Positions 25,479 through 33,528 of a DNA stretch of 44,724 nt are shown one piece after another. A program made the translations under genes and the position numbers. The notes beneath the pieces were generated by a model. The model was not told where the DNA came from. It saw only the letters and a program-made list of their open reading frames with translations, and searched no databases. Source of the DNA: Candidatus Peribacteraceae bacterium. Lineage in GTDB: Bacteria > Patescibacteriota > Gracilibacteria > Peribacterales > Peribacteraceae. Within the stretch, counting starts at the first letter, position 1, and every line of letters begins with the position of its first letter. The DNA lies in assembly GCA_013140485.1 (NCBI GenBank), contig JABFSS010000068.1, forward strand, positions 1-44,724, written 5' to 3'.

Positions 25479-26434
25479 AGGACAAAGTTCTGTGTCAACA
25501 ACTGCCTATTCACATTGGTTTCCAAATTCCGGCACAGATCCGCGAGATTCCGGACCACCGACGGCGTGGCCTCCTCGTTCTCCTCCCGGAGCGCGAGCGA
25601 GAGATGAAGAAGAAACTGGTCGGAGTCGGCCGTACGTTGATGGAGGGGTTGCAGCAGCTGCATCCGTTCGACGTTGGACCGGCTGTGCCAGAACGCGAGC
25701 GCGCTGCTGTACACCTGCCGTTCTTTGCGGAGGAGATCGGGGTTTTCGCGCAAACGCTTGATGACGCCGGGCGCGCCCTGTGCGACGCGCAGAAGAAATT
25801 GACGTTCATCATCCTCTGCCCCCGAGAGGAGTGGTTCGAGTTCACTGTCCGTGAGACGCGAAAAGTTCATCGTACGTGCGCGCGAGACGAGTGTCGGGAC
25901 CAGCGAGGCGAGCGATTGCGTCGTCAGGAGGAAGACGACGCCCTCGGGCGGTTCTTCCAAAATCTTGAGTAGTGAACTGACAGCGGTGGTCTGCATGCGC
26001 TCGACCGAGCGGATGATGCAGCAGCGGAATTTCCCCGCGCCCACTTCGTGCAGGCGCTCCTGCACCGCGCGGATATCGTCGATGCTGATCGTGTCGGTCT
26101 TCGCGGGCGTATCTTTGGCACGGTGCTGCTGCGGAATGTTCGACGATCTCGCGATTACGGCAAAATCTTCGCAGACGTCTTCGATCCATAGTTGGTCGAG
26201 GACAATCAGATCGGGATGCAGCAGCCGGTCGATCTGGTCATTGATCGCCGGGCATTCTTCTTTCTTGTGTCCGTGACAGAGCAGTTGCCGTGCGAACCAA
26301 TTCGCCACCGCGAATTTTCCCAAATGCTGCGCTCCGGAAAACAAATACGCGTGCACCACGTTGCCCTGGTCGAGATCCGTCTGCAGTTCCGCGAGCTGCG
26401 GACGGTGGCCGAGGATCTCCGAGGAAAGACTCAT
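25448..26434 (-). CDS. holB: DNA polymerase III delta'-like clamp-loader subunit
   Basis: 328 residues from MSLSSEILGHRPQLAELQTD. Clamp-loader features: HAYLFSGAQHLGKFAVANWF in the P-loop place, lacking the GxGKT Lys-Thr pair as expected for a non-ATPase delta'; the sensor region SSLLKILEEPPEGVVFLLTT; and SLVPTLVSRARTM, where the usual SRC arginine motif reads SRA. C-terminal helical collar domain. The last eight codons plus TGA (SLDTLSAPR) lie in a REP-like hairpin, so the native C-terminus has been replaced or extended. TATCAT lies 9 nt before the ATG. Confidence 0.85.
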   Translation of the reverse strand: MSLSSEILGHRPQLAELQTDLDQGNVVHAYLFSGAQHLGKFAVANWFARQLLCHGHKKEECPAINDQIDRLLHPDLIVLDQLWIEDVCEDFAVIARSSNIPQQHRAKDTPAKTDTISIDDIRAVQERLHEVGAGKFRCCIIRSVERMQTTAVSSLLKILEEPPEGVVFLLTTQSLASLVPTLVSRARTMNFSRLTDSELEPLLSGAEDDERQFLLRVAQGAPGVIKRLRENPDLLRKERQVYSSALAFWHSRSNVERMQLLQPLHQRTADSDQFLLHLSLALREENEEATPSVVRNLADLCRNLETNVNRQLLTQNFVLSLDTLSAPR

Positions 26435-26482
26435 TGGAGGTTCATGATAGCAAAATTTCCCCGGAGATGAATTATGAATAAC

Positions 26483-26535
26483 GAAGCATGAATCATGGTT
26501 AGATTCCATAATTCATGATTCATAAATCATGCTTC
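26483..26535. repeat. Intergenic inverted repeat
   Basis: GAAGCATGA...TCATGCTTC at the ends with a nested ATGAATCATG/CATGATTCAT pairing. Lies between the small ORF at 26538 and the delta' gene, both on the minus strand, so it could terminate or process the small gene's transcript. Confidence 0.55.
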
Positions 26536-26537
26536 TT

Positions 26538-26645
26538 TTAGTGTGCGAACAGCGTAAACGCGGGAATCAGGAACACGCTCAAGAAAAACACGAACATCGC
26601 CGTCGCGCTGCTACGTTCCTTTCGGTGAGGATTAGGGATGAACAT
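26538..26645 (-). CDS. Possible 35-residue single-pass membrane peptide
   Basis: MFIPNPHRKERSSATAMFVF and then a continuous hydrophobic stretch (FFLSVFLIPAFTLFA) to TAA. Basic N-terminus plus one membrane helix is typical of small membrane proteins, and it fills an otherwise empty gap. No ribosome binding site or clear promoter. Tentative. Confidence 0.35.
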   Translation of the reverse strand: MFIPNPHRKERSSATAMFVFFLSVFLIPAFTLFAH

Positions 26646-26704
26646 AGAGAGGAGGGGGATATGCAAAGAAGACGGCCCGAAGCGGAGGTTCTTACTAAAA
26701 CTTT

Positions 26705-26713
26705 TGATATACT
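26705..26713 (+). promoter_or_regulatory. Extended -10, leaderless start
   Basis: TGA + TATACT (26705-26713), then 6 nt to the ATG at 26720. No convincing -35, as is common with TGn promoters. Confidence 0.5.
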
Positions 26714-26719
26714 TCGGGA

Positions 26720-27001
26720 ATGCAACGCATCGAAATCTCCTTGCGAGGATTCCTCAGCTTCCACAAAGGAATCGTGAACGCCGTGATTCACGTTCTTGGA
26801 ATCTCGCTGGCCGTCTACGGCGTCTGGACGATGAACTGGCCGCTGATCATCGTTGCTCCGCTGATCATGGAAGCGGGTCATGCCTACAATCATTTTCGGA
26901 AAATCGAAAGCTATCCCGTTCGCGTTCTGCCACTGCAGTTGGCGACCTACATCACGTTTCTTGTAGTGGTATATCTGGTGAGAATACTCATTGCAGGCTA
27001 G
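26720..27001 (+). CDS. Mpo1/DUF962-like small membrane protein
   Basis: 93 residues, three hydrophobic segments. FLSFHKGIVNAVIHVLGISL and APLIMEAGHAYNHFRK carry histidines (FH, VIH, GHAYNH) in the pattern of the DUF962/Mpo1 family, whose yeast member is an iron-dependent 2-hydroxy-fatty-acid dioxygenase. Here the protein is shorter than most members. The family call rests on the motif only; enzymatic activity is not shown. Leaderless promoter immediately upstream. Confidence 0.6.
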   Translation: MQRIEISLRGFLSFHKGIVNAVIHVLGISLAVYGVWTMNWPLIIVAPLIMEAGHAYNHFRKIESYPVRVLPLQLATYITFLVVVYLVRILIAG

Positions 27002-27011
27002 AACGCGCTAT

Positions 27012-27040
27012 TTGCCATAATTTATATATAATGATATAAT
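27012..27040 (+). promoter_or_regulatory. Near-perfect leaderless promoter
   Basis: TTGCCA (27012-27017), 17-nt spacer, TATAAT (27035-27040) preceded by TGA (extended -10), then 7 nt to the ATG at 27048. The clearest leaderless arrangement in the window. Confidence 0.8.
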
Positions 27041-27047
27041 AATAAAT

Positions 27048-27977
27048 ATGAAAATCCCCCTGCCGGACCGTATTAAGGCATACCAAGCCGGCATCGAAAG
27101 GAAGGCGACTGAGTCTGGTTTTGCTGCCGAAGTTTTGGATCAATTTGGTCCAAGAATCCGCGACCTTCTCGCAAGTGCTAATAGCACTTCATCGGCTGAA
27201 CTCGAAATTGAATTCCACAATTTACAATTAGAGGCGCGCACGCTCCATCAGAAACTCTTCGCAAGAAATAAAACCGTGAGTGAGGGGTACAAACCAGGAG
27301 ACCGTGTTTTAACGGAAGCGGGCTCTGCCACGGTGCGTGAGGCACTATTATCGTTCGGTCGTTGGACTGTCTCCGTCGAAATAGATAATGGCAGAGTGAC
27401 TCACGGTACGAAAACGGGAAGTGCAATCAAAAGACTTGGAGAATTGAATGCAGACGAGCACAAGCGCTACGATCTTTGCGTCGGACTGGGAGCATACGTA
27501 AAAGACTTATTTTTAGAGAACATGGTGAAGGACGAAAAAGCCCCGGCGTACGCTCGAATACTGGACATGGCATTTCAAGATCCACAAGTTATCGCGGACC
27601 TGGCCAAAGAAGCCGCTTCTATTGAACAAAAAACTGGCATGACAGGCCAACTTCCTGTTTTGGAGACGCGCGTGCGGGAGTTGCTTGCCTTAAAAAGAAA
27701 GAAGGAAAGAAAGAAGGGCGGTGATAAAAAAATAAAAGTGCCAAAGCCCAGAATATTTGGGCGCACCGAGGTAGGAGGCCTCTTTCTCCTTGCCTTGCGT
27801 GACAATATTTGGGGACTACGAAACACTGCGGACAGTCCTGAAGACTATCCAAAATTTTTAGAGGCATCTATACCACGCGCAATCCGACCATTCATTAGCG
27901 AGGCGGGGGGCGACATTGTCAATGATCATACGAGAAAGAATGCAGAACGGAGAGAGGATGAAGAAAGCAGGAGATAA
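27048..27977 (+). CDS. Unrecognised 309-residue protein
   Basis: MKIPLPDRIKAYQAGIERKA. Residues ~1-75 helical; residues ~80-130 look like a small beta barrel (GYKPGDRVLTEAGSATVREA, FGRWTVSVEIDNGRVTHG), perhaps SH3/KOW-like. A Lys-rich linker (LKRKKERKKGGDKKIKVPKP) follows ~residue 215, and the end is Arg/Glu-rich. No family recognised. More AT-rich than the core genes. Heads a tight three-gene run (27048-28401). Confidence 0.7.
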   Translation: MKIPLPDRIKAYQAGIERKATESGFAAEVLDQFGPRIRDLLASANSTSSAELEIEFHNLQLEARTLHQKLFARNKTVSEGYKPGDRVLTEAGSATVREALLSFGRWTVSVEIDNGRVTHGTKTGSAIKRLGELNADEHKRYDLCVGLGAYVKDLFLENMVKDEKAPAYARILDMAFQDPQVIADLAKEAASIEQKTGMTGQLPVLETRVRELLALKRKKERKKGGDKKIKVPKPRIFGRTEVGGLFLLALRDNIWGLRNTADSPEDYPKFLEASIPRAIRPFISEAGGDIVNDHTRKNAERREDEESRR

Positions 27978-28083
27978 AAACCTTATGTATTCTTCATGTG
28001 ATGCAGAAAAACCTCTTCCGGAAGCCATAATCTTCAAATCAGATCCTACAAAATTGTGTAGCGAGCAGAAGGTGATAGATTGA
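27958..28083 (+). CDS. Possible 41-residue protein in a gene run
   Basis: ATG at 27958 overlaps the previous gene by 20 nt; it reads MKKAGDKNLMYSSCDAEKPL to TGA at 28083, 6 nt before the next ATG. It closes the only gap in this run, which favours a real gene, but no motif is recognised. Confidence 0.35.
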   Translation: MKKAGDKNLMYSSCDAEKPLPEAIIFKSDPTKLCSEQKVID

Positions 28084-28089
28084 ACGCAT

Positions 28090-28401
28090 ATGGCTCGCGG
28101 TGAAACTATTGAAGTCCGGCAAATCGGCAAACTGGTTCAAGTAAAAGGCAATGTGGCCATCGTGGAATGGGAAGATCGAGAGCAAGAAGAGGTGCGAGCT
28201 CCTGCACTTGCTAAATGCAAAAGCGGACAAGAATTTGAGGCGATGGTAACGAGAGACCGAGAAACATACAGATTTAAAAGTTTGGATTGCTGCCAATTAC
28301 TGGAACCAACCCGTGAAATCACTGAATCTGAGTCTGATGAATTATGGAGATCACTGCAGACGACAGCGAACCTCCCAAGTTCGTCGTGGGATGAGTTATG
28401 A
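28090..28401 (+). CDS. Unrecognised 103-residue protein
   Basis: MARGETIEVRQIGKLVQVKG. Residues ~5-70 alternate as short beta strands (GNVAIVEWEDREQEEVRAPA, EAMVTRDRETYRFKSLDCCQ), like a small barrel; the end is acidic and Ser-rich. No family recognised. Third gene of the 27048-28401 run; converges on secA. Confidence 0.65.
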   Translation: MARGETIEVRQIGKLVQVKGNVAIVEWEDREQEEVRAPALAKCKSGQEFEAMVTRDRETYRFKSLDCCQLLEPTREITESESDELWRSLQTTANLPSSSWDEL

Positions 28402-28436
28402 ACAGGTCTTATGACTTATAATTCTTGATTCATCTC

Positions 28437-31271
28437 TCACGCATTTTTCCCGTGGCATTTCTTATATTTTTTTCCTGATCCACACGGACAAGGATCATTT
28501 CGACCTATCTCCTGAGTTGAACGCTGCTGCTTGCCCGCCGTAGCCTTGGCGGAGGTGGGAGGAGTTGCCGAACGTTTTTGAGGCTGCTGCGCAGTCATGT
28601 TGAACGGAATATCTTTTGCTTCTTCCGGACTGAGCTGCAACGTAGTCCCTCCGCCGCCGCCGGTGAGCGACACTTCGATATCGGCTTCATTTGTTTGTAG
28701 ATCTGCTTCGCGCTCTTCTTCGTCGAAGACGACCATGGATTGTGGCGCGAACATCGCGAAGTCGGATTGGAGGAGCGTGCGCACGATGGTGCTGTCGATG
28801 GTCTGGAGGAGTTGCTGGAAGCGGCGGAAGCCCTGGTCCTGGTATTCAATGAGTGGATCGCGCTGCGCGTAGCCACTGAACGCGACTTGTTCACGCAGAT
28901 GCGACATGTCGTCGATATGGTCCATCCAGTGCGCGTCGATGCTGCGCAGTGTGATGATGCTTTCGGCACGGCCGACGAGTGTGACATCGAAGGATTCACA
29001 CTTCTCTTTGTAGAAGCGGTGGATGAACACGGTGACGTCATCCTTGAGAATCTCGCGGTCCGTGTACTTCTTCAACTTCTCGATGCTGAATTCTTGCGCG
29101 AATTCCTGATGCAAAGCGCCGAGCCCGGCCGTGATCTTCTGCACTTCCCACTCTTCAGGATCATCCGTCCGCGCATGGACATCAACGAGACTGTGACTAT
29201 CTCTGCGCATCGCAGCGAGTATTTCTTCATGGAGCGGTAAGGCCACAGAAGTCGCAGAGGTGACAGAGGTGTCTGTCACATCTGTGGCGTCTGTCACTTC
29301 TGTCGCCTTCTCCCCTTCGGCAATTCTTTCGAGGATCTTCTGTCTCCGTATATAAATAATGTTCCGGTGCCGATTCATCACGTCGTCGTACTGCAGAACA
29401 TGGCGGCGGATGTCGAAGTTTCTGCCTTCCACTTTCTTCTGGGCACTCTCGATGGAACGCGAGACCATTCCGTTTTCGAGAGGAACGTCGTCGGGAACGC
29501 GCAGACGTTCCATCATCGACTTCAATCGATCTCCGCCAAAGAGCCGCATCAGGTCGTCCTCCATCGAGACGAAGAAGAGACTTTCACCGGGGTCTCCCTG
29601 GCGGCCCGCGCGTCCGCGCAGCTGGTTATCAATGCGGCGAGCTTCGTGGCGTTCGGTGCCTAGGATGGCGAGACCACCGAGCGCGGCGACGCCCGCGCCG
29701 AGTTTGATGTCGGTACCGCGTCCGGCCATGTTTGTGGCGATCGTGACGCTCTTTTCTTGGCCGGCATTCGCGACGATTTCGGCTTCTTTCTCGTGCTGCT
29801 TGGCATTGAGAACTTGATGCGGGACGCCCTCTCGTTCCAGGAGCGCGCTCATCGCTTCGGATTTTTCGACGGACGTGGTGCCGATGAGGATCGGCTGGCC
29901 CTTCTCGTACTTCTCCTTCGCAATCTTCGCGACTGCCGTGAACTTGGCCGCGACGGTTCGGTAGACCGCATCCGCCCGGTCATTGCGGACCATCTGGCGG
30001 TGTGTCGGGATCGTGAGGACGCGCAATTTATAGATCGACTCGAATTCTTCTTCTTCCGTTTTCGCCGTACCCGTCATGCCGGCGAGTTTTTTGAACAGGC
30101 GGAAGTAGTTCTGAAACGTGATTGTTGCGAGTGTTTTGGATTCGCGTTGAACGGGAACGCGCTCTTTGGCTTCAATGGCCTGATGGAGTCCGTGACTGTA
30201 GCGGCGCCCCGGCATCAGGCGACCTGTGAACTCATCGACGATGACCACTTCGTTGGCGGGGTTCACGACGTAATCGACATCGCGTGCGAAGATTGCATGC
30301 GCCTTGAGCGCCTGTTCGATGTGATGCACTTCCTGAAACCCGCGGTCCGTGTAGATATTCTCAATGCCGAGGAGCTGCTCCATCTTCTTGATCCCTTCTT
30401 CGGTCAGCACCGCCGTCCGTTGCTTCTCGTCTTTCGTGTAGTGCTCGCCTTCTTTCAACTGACCGACGAGCTGCGCGTACTGCGCGTACTTGGTCGTCGA
30501 TTCGTCCGCCGGCTGGCTGATGATGAGTGGGGTGCGCGCTTCGTCGATGAGGATGGAGTCGACTTCGTCGACGATGGCGTAATGGAGACCTCTTTGAACC
30601 TGGCGCTCCCGCGACGGGGCCATGTTGTCGCGCAAGTAATCGAACCCGAATTCGCTGTTGGTGCCGTACGTGACGTCGGACGCATAGGCTTCTCGACGTT
30701 GCGCCGTGGGAAGTCCATGCACGACCACGCCGACCGTGAGGCCGAGCGCCTTATAGAGGAGGCTCATCCAGGTCGCGTCGCGGCGCGCGAGGTAATCGTT
30801 GACCGTGACGACGTGGACTCCTTTACCGAGGAGCGCGTTGAGGTACACGGGGAGCGTACACACGAGCGTCTTGCCTTCCCCTGTCCGCATTTCGGCGATG
30901 TTTCCGCGGTGGAGCGCCACGCCGCCCAAGATCTGCACGTCGAACGGGATCATGTCCCATCCGAATTCTTGCTTTCCCATTTGGATCTTCGCCCCGGATT
31001 CCTTGAGGAGTTCGCAGGCGCGAATGGCCACGGCGAAGGCTTCCGGAAGAATGTCATTCAACACCTTTTGCACATCCTTCCCCGCCGCGATTTCAGATTG
31101 GATGCGCGACTTGAGCTCCGCCGTCTTCTTCGGCAAATCCGCGAGAGTCAGCGCCCGGATCGCCGGATCCTTTTCCGCCTGCCGCACAGTCGCGATCATC
31201 GGCCTCAGCCGCTTGAGTTCCTTTTCGTTGGGATCGCCGAGGAGCTTGTTGAGGGTGTCGAGGAAGGCCAT
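28437..31271 (-). CDS. secA: SecA preprotein translocase ATPase
   Basis: 944 residues. Motifs: Walker A AEMRTGEGKTLVC, DEAD-type DEVDSILIDEARTPLIIS, preprotein cross-linking region FQNYFRLFKKLAGMTGTAKT, TNMAGRGTDIKLG, RGRAGRQGDPGES, helical scaffold DYDVMNRHRN-like block (LQYDDVMNRHRNIIYIRRQK), and a zinc-binding end DPCPCGSGKKYKKCHGK. Drives export through SecYEG, including presumably the giant Ser-rich proteins here. Two insertions look foreign: residues ~655-677 (Thr/Val/Asp repeats) and ~905-914 (TSAKATAGKQ), both encoded by palindromic DNA. On its strand TATACT lies 14 nt before the ATG. Confidence 0.98.
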   Translation of the reverse strand: MAFLDTLNKLLGDPNEKELKRLRPMIATVRQAEKDPAIRALTLADLPKKTAELKSRIQSEIAAGKDVQKVLNDILPEAFAVAIRACELLKESGAKIQMGKQEFGWDMIPFDVQILGGVALHRGNIAEMRTGEGKTLVCTLPVYLNALLGKGVHVVTVNDYLARRDATWMSLLYKALGLTVGVVVHGLPTAQRREAYASDVTYGTNSEFGFDYLRDNMAPSRERQVQRGLHYAIVDEVDSILIDEARTPLIISQPADESTTKYAQYAQLVGQLKEGEHYTKDEKQRTAVLTEEGIKKMEQLLGIENIYTDRGFQEVHHIEQALKAHAIFARDVDYVVNPANEVVIVDEFTGRLMPGRRYSHGLHQAIEAKERVPVQRESKTLATITFQNYFRLFKKLAGMTGTAKTEEEEFESIYKLRVLTIPTHRQMVRNDRADAVYRTVAAKFTAVAKIAKEKYEKGQPILIGTTSVEKSEAMSALLEREGVPHQVLNAKQHEKEAEIVANAGQEKSVTIATNMAGRGTDIKLGAGVAALGGLAILGTERHEARRIDNQLRGRAGRQGDPGESLFFVSMEDDLMRLFGGDRLKSMMERLRVPDDVPLENGMVSRSIESAQKKVEGRNFDIRRHVLQYDDVMNRHRNIIYIRRQKILERIAEGEKATEVTDATDVTDTSVTSATSVALPLHEEILAAMRRDSHSLVDVHARTDDPEEWEVQKITAGLGALHQEFAQEFSIEKLKKYTDREILKDDVTVFIHRFYKEKCESFDVTLVGRAESIITLRSIDAHWMDHIDDMSHLREQVAFSGYAQRDPLIEYQDQGFRRFQQLLQTIDSTIVRTLLQSDFAMFAPQSMVVFDEEEREADLQTNEADIEVSLTGGGGGTTLQLSPEEAKDIPFNMTAQQPQKRSATPPTSAKATAGKQQRSTQEIGRNDPCPCGSGKKYKKCHGKNA
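28531..28560. repeat. Palindromic element in the SecA C-terminal linker
   Basis: CCGCC-GTAGCCTT-GGCGG with conserved-looking flanks encodes TSAKATAGKQ (residues ~905-914), between the scaffold and the zinc domain. Sequences of this kind, with SAKATAGK in proteins, are dispersed in Patescibacteria (recalled, not searched). Confidence 0.65.
29242..29307. repeat. Palindromic/tandem element in the SecA helical scaffold
   Basis: Stem GTGACAGA-GGTG-TCTGTCAC (29260-29279), outer arms GCCACAGA/TCTGTGGC (29242-29249 and 29281-29288), and an 18-bp direct tandem repeat matching 15 of 18 (29272-29289, 29290-29307). Encodes a Thr/Val/Asp/Ser-rich insert of ~22 residues not usual at this point of SecA. 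Confidence 0.75.
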
Positions 31272-31321
31272 ACGCGTGACGCTGGAGTATATCTGCGAAG
31301 ATGTTGATGTCCCAGACGAAA

Positions 31322-31350
31322 TTGACTGTTTCTAATTAATATTTTAAAAT
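31322..31350 (+). promoter_or_regulatory. Leaderless promoter
   Basis: TTGACT (31322-31327), 17-nt spacer, TAAAAT (31345-31350), then 7 nt to the ATG at 31358. Confidence 0.7.
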
Positions 31351-31357
31351 ATTTCCT

Positions 31358-31810
31358 ATGGGCGTTCTCGAGTATATCCACGAACAGTCACTTCCATTGG
31401 ATGAATTACTCACAAGAGTGCGGGTGCATTACTCTGCCGCGAAGAATCTGGAGGAGAAGCATGGGTATGTCCAATCCACCGTCGAGCAATGGATAGGTAC
31501 ACACTTGGCATCATGCACGGTGCAAGAAGCGGTGGAGAAAATACGAGCGTGGGGAAGCTCCATCGGGAAAGTTGGTCTCTCTTCCGACTTGGGTCAGGCG
31601 CCTGCCGTTGTGCTCCACATTCTGATACAGACGATGCTTGAAAAACATGGAGCAGACCCAACGGCAATTTCTCGAATTGCGGCAGAAGAGCGCACACTCG
31701 CACTGGATTTAATCACGGATGCCGGAACGATGAGCGACGCGTTTGTAATGCGCTGCATGATGCAATACAAATGGAATATCGTTCGCATCACGAAAACACC
31801 CACAACGTGA
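31358..31810 (+). CDS. Unrecognised 150-residue helical protein
   Basis: MGVLEYIHEQSLPLDELLTR. All-helical, soluble, no signal. Contains YSAAKNLEEKHGYVQSTVEQ and ALDLITDAGTMSDAFVMRCM. No family recognised. Own consensus leaderless promoter. Divergent from secA with ~50 nt between the promoters, so the two could influence one another. Confidence 0.7.
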   Translation: MGVLEYIHEQSLPLDELLTRVRVHYSAAKNLEEKHGYVQSTVEQWIGTHLASCTVQEAVEKIRAWGSSIGKVGLSSDLGQAPAVVLHILIQTMLEKHGADPTAISRIAAEERTLALDLITDAGTMSDAFVMRCMMQYKWNIVRITKTPTT

Positions 31811-31842
31811 GCGTCACCACTTCCTTATTCTTTGCTACGGAG

Positions 31843-31877
31843 AATTGTTTGACAATTGTCTGACATTTCACTAGCAT
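31843..31877 (+). promoter_or_regulatory. Leaderless promoter with operator for the toxin-antitoxin pair
   Basis: TTGACA (31849-31854), 17-nt spacer, TAGCAT (31872-31877), 6 nt, ATG. The inverted repeat AATTGT-TTG-ACAATT (31843-31857) and the 10-bp palindrome GACAATTGTC (31851-31860) cover the -35. This is where an antitoxin would bind for autoregulation (inferred). Confidence 0.7.
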
Positions 31878-31883
31878 GAAGAC

Positions 31884-32120
31884 ATGCAATCCAAGACCGT
31901 CAAAACCCGGGAATTCCTGCGCAATTTCAAGACAATCAAAGGACAGCTGACGAGCGGGCGCATTCACTACGTGGTCATCGATATAGGAGAGAATCGCGAA
32001 CTGAAACTGTCGGTGAGACGTCCGCCCAGCAACGGGAAGGATCTGGCGCGCTTGTTTTCTTCTTTGCCCAAACCGATTCGCATCCGCAGAACCCATCTCT
32101 TTGATGAACTTTTCCAGTGA
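31884..32120 (+). CDS. Phd/VapB-type antitoxin
   Basis: 78 residues. The N-terminus (TVKTREFLRNFKTIKGQLTS, then HYVVIDIGENRELKLSV) follows the Phd/YefM layout of a small DNA-binding fold. The C-terminal part is basic then hydrophobic (HLFDELF), suited to binding a toxin. Ends 4 nt before a PIN-domain toxin gene, the typical antitoxin-first order. The exact antitoxin family is not certain. Confidence 0.75.
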   Translation: MQSKTVKTREFLRNFKTIKGQLTSGRIHYVVIDIGENRELKLSVRRPPSNGKDLARLFSSLPKPIRIRRTHLFDELFQ

Positions 32121-32124
32121 CCAC

Positions 32125-32508
32125 ATGCCGGACATTCTGATCGATACCAATATCGTTATTTATCTGTTCAAGAAGGAGAAAAAATACATCGATTTTATGG
32201 AATCAGGTGAGAAGAATGCCGGCATCAGCATTGTGACGTACATGGAAACACTCATCGGCGCGCAAAATGAGAGGGAGGAACAAACCATTCGGGCGTTTCT
32301 CGATCAATTTGAAGTCATACCCTTGGATATCGACATTGCCCGTCAGGCCGCTGCATGGATACGTCTAAAAAAGCAAAAAGGGATGAGGCATCCCGGAACT
32401 TCCGACACGATTATCGGACACACGGCCCTGTTTCTTGGCGTCCCACTTGTGACGAACAACCGAAAAGACTTCGCTGCATTCACAGGACTGAAGATTACTG
32501 TTCCATGA
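32125..32508 (+). CDS. VapC-like PIN-domain ribonuclease toxin
   Basis: 127 residues from MPDILIDTNIVIYLFKKEKK; ATG 32104 and TTG 32101 overlap the antitoxin and are less likely. The acidic PIN residues are visible: Asp in ILIDTN, Glu in TYMETLIGA, Asp in GTSDTIIGHTALFLG and the TNNRKDF end. VapC toxins cut tRNA or rRNA when free of antitoxin. The last 14 nt overlap the convergent gene at 32495. Confidence 0.9.
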   Translation: MPDILIDTNIVIYLFKKEKKYIDFMESGEKNAGISIVTYMETLIGAQNEREEQTIRAFLDQFEVIPLDIDIARQAAAWIRLKKQKGMRHPGTSDTIIGHTALFLGVPLVTNNRKDFAAFTGLKITVP

Positions 32509-32884
32509 GAGACTTTTCCCAAGCTTGTTGAAGAAGTTCGGCAAACATCTCCCCGAGCATCACCACACCGCGCTCTGCACACACGCCATGTATGGCGATC
32601 GCACCGTACGGAAGATCGGGCAGTACGGAAACTTTCGGCAAGCCAATGAGGCCGGTGGTTTCCCTGAGTGCAGCGGGAAGCGTATTCAGAATCTGAAAAT
32701 TGCAATAGAGCATGCTCCTGTAAATGCGTCCGCTGACTGCCCGCTGCAATCGGAGCTGTTCCATGATCGGCATTCTTAGGACTTCTACTGCACCTGGCAC
32801 TTCTTCAGCGCGAAACACAGCTGCAACATGGTGCTTGTTCTCCTCTTGAAAAAGGCGTGCCGCGTCCGGGGTCATTTTGACCAT
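32495..32884 (-). CDS. Unrecognised 129-residue protein
   Basis: MVKMTPDAARLFQEENKHHV. Mixed alpha/beta, with AAVFRAEEVPGAVEVLRMPI and VSVLPDLPYGAIAIHGVCAE. No signal or membrane segment. TGG + TAATAT lies 8 nt before the ATG (32893-32898), again near-leaderless and inside the end of tsaB. The stop overlaps the toxin gene by 14 nt. No family recognised. Confidence 0.65.
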   Translation of the reverse strand: MVKMTPDAARLFQEENKHHVAAVFRAEEVPGAVEVLRMPIMEQLRLQRAVSGRIYRSMLYCNFQILNTLPAALRETTGLIGLPKVSVLPDLPYGAIAIHGVCAERGVVMLGEMFAELLQQAWEKSLMEQ

Positions 32885-32895
32885 AAGGGATCATA

Positions 32896-33528
32896 TTACC
32901 ACCCCCTCCCATACCACGGCTGCAGGATTTGCTTCACATAGGTCTGTTTTTTGAGAAATGACGGCAGCACCTCTGCGATGGGAACCAGCGACGCTTCCTG
33001 AGCGCCCGCTTCATCGACAATTTTTCGGTGCTCGGGGATCAGCTCGCCCATCCACTGACTTCCCTCCTTTATTACCTTCTTCAGCTCATCGAGCGTGATG
33101 CACTGCGGCTCAGGAAATTTTTTGGCGAAGTCACCAAAGCTGCGAATGAAGAGTTCATTTTTTTTAGTTGAGTGAAGCCACAGGGCATTGTTGGTCAGCT
33201 CAGACGCCGACGTCTGAGCTGACGTGCGCGCGCGATACACATCACTCAAATGAACCCCGCACGATGGAATCTTGAGTTCATGACTAAGTGTATTCGCCAG
33301 CGCGACCGCCACCCGCAAACTTGTAAATCCTCCGGGCCCGACCACACATGCGATGTTCGTCAGGTCTTGATAGGACCAGCCTGCAGACAGGAGCGCCTTT
33401 TCTAGGCGCGGAACTAAAGATGCATCATCAATGCGATGATCGGCTCTTTCAGAAGCCAGAATTGCGTCATTAGTGACGGCGGCAATCAGACCATCATGGG
33501 ACGCAAGATCGAGGTAGAGTGTATGCAT
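32896..33528 (-). CDS. tsaB: TsaB, tRNA t6A biosynthesis partner
   Basis: 210 residues from MHTLYLDLASHDGLIAAVTN. The ASKHA-fold hallmark VVGPGGFTSLRVAVALANTL is present. TsaB supports TsaD in making t6A37 of ANN-decoding tRNAs; it lacks the catalytic metal site. Residues ~103-112 (SAQTSASELT) are encoded by a perfect 13-bp-arm palindrome. The start codon overlaps that of the divergent GT2 gene by 2 nt (CATG, 33526-33529). Confidence 0.9.
   Translation of the reverse strand: MHTLYLDLASHDGLIAAVTNDAILASERADHRIDDASLVPRLEKALLSAGWSYQDLTNIACVVGPGGFTSLRVAVALANTLSHELKIPSCGVHLSDVYRARTSAQTSASELTNNALWLHSTKKNELFIRSFGDFAKKFPEPQCITLDELKKVIKEGSQWMGELIPEHRKIVDEAGAQEASLVPIAEVLPSFLKKQTYVKQILQPWYGRGW
33194..33223. 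repeat. Perfect palindromic insert inside tsaB
   Basis: GTCAGCTCAGACG (33194-33206), loop CCGA, CGTCTGAGCTGAC (33211-33223). 30 nt, in frame, encoding SAQTSASELT. Confidence 0.8.

Noticed and set aside
26661..26777. 38-codon frame (MQRRRPEAEVLTK) with a GGAGG upstream
   Set aside because: Overlaps the promoter and start of the better-supported 93-residue membrane protein in another frame; GGAGG alone is weak evidence here.
29757..31307. 516-codon plus-strand frame opposite secA
   Set aside because: Mirror of secA codon structure; the minus frame carries every SecA motif and the plus translation has none.
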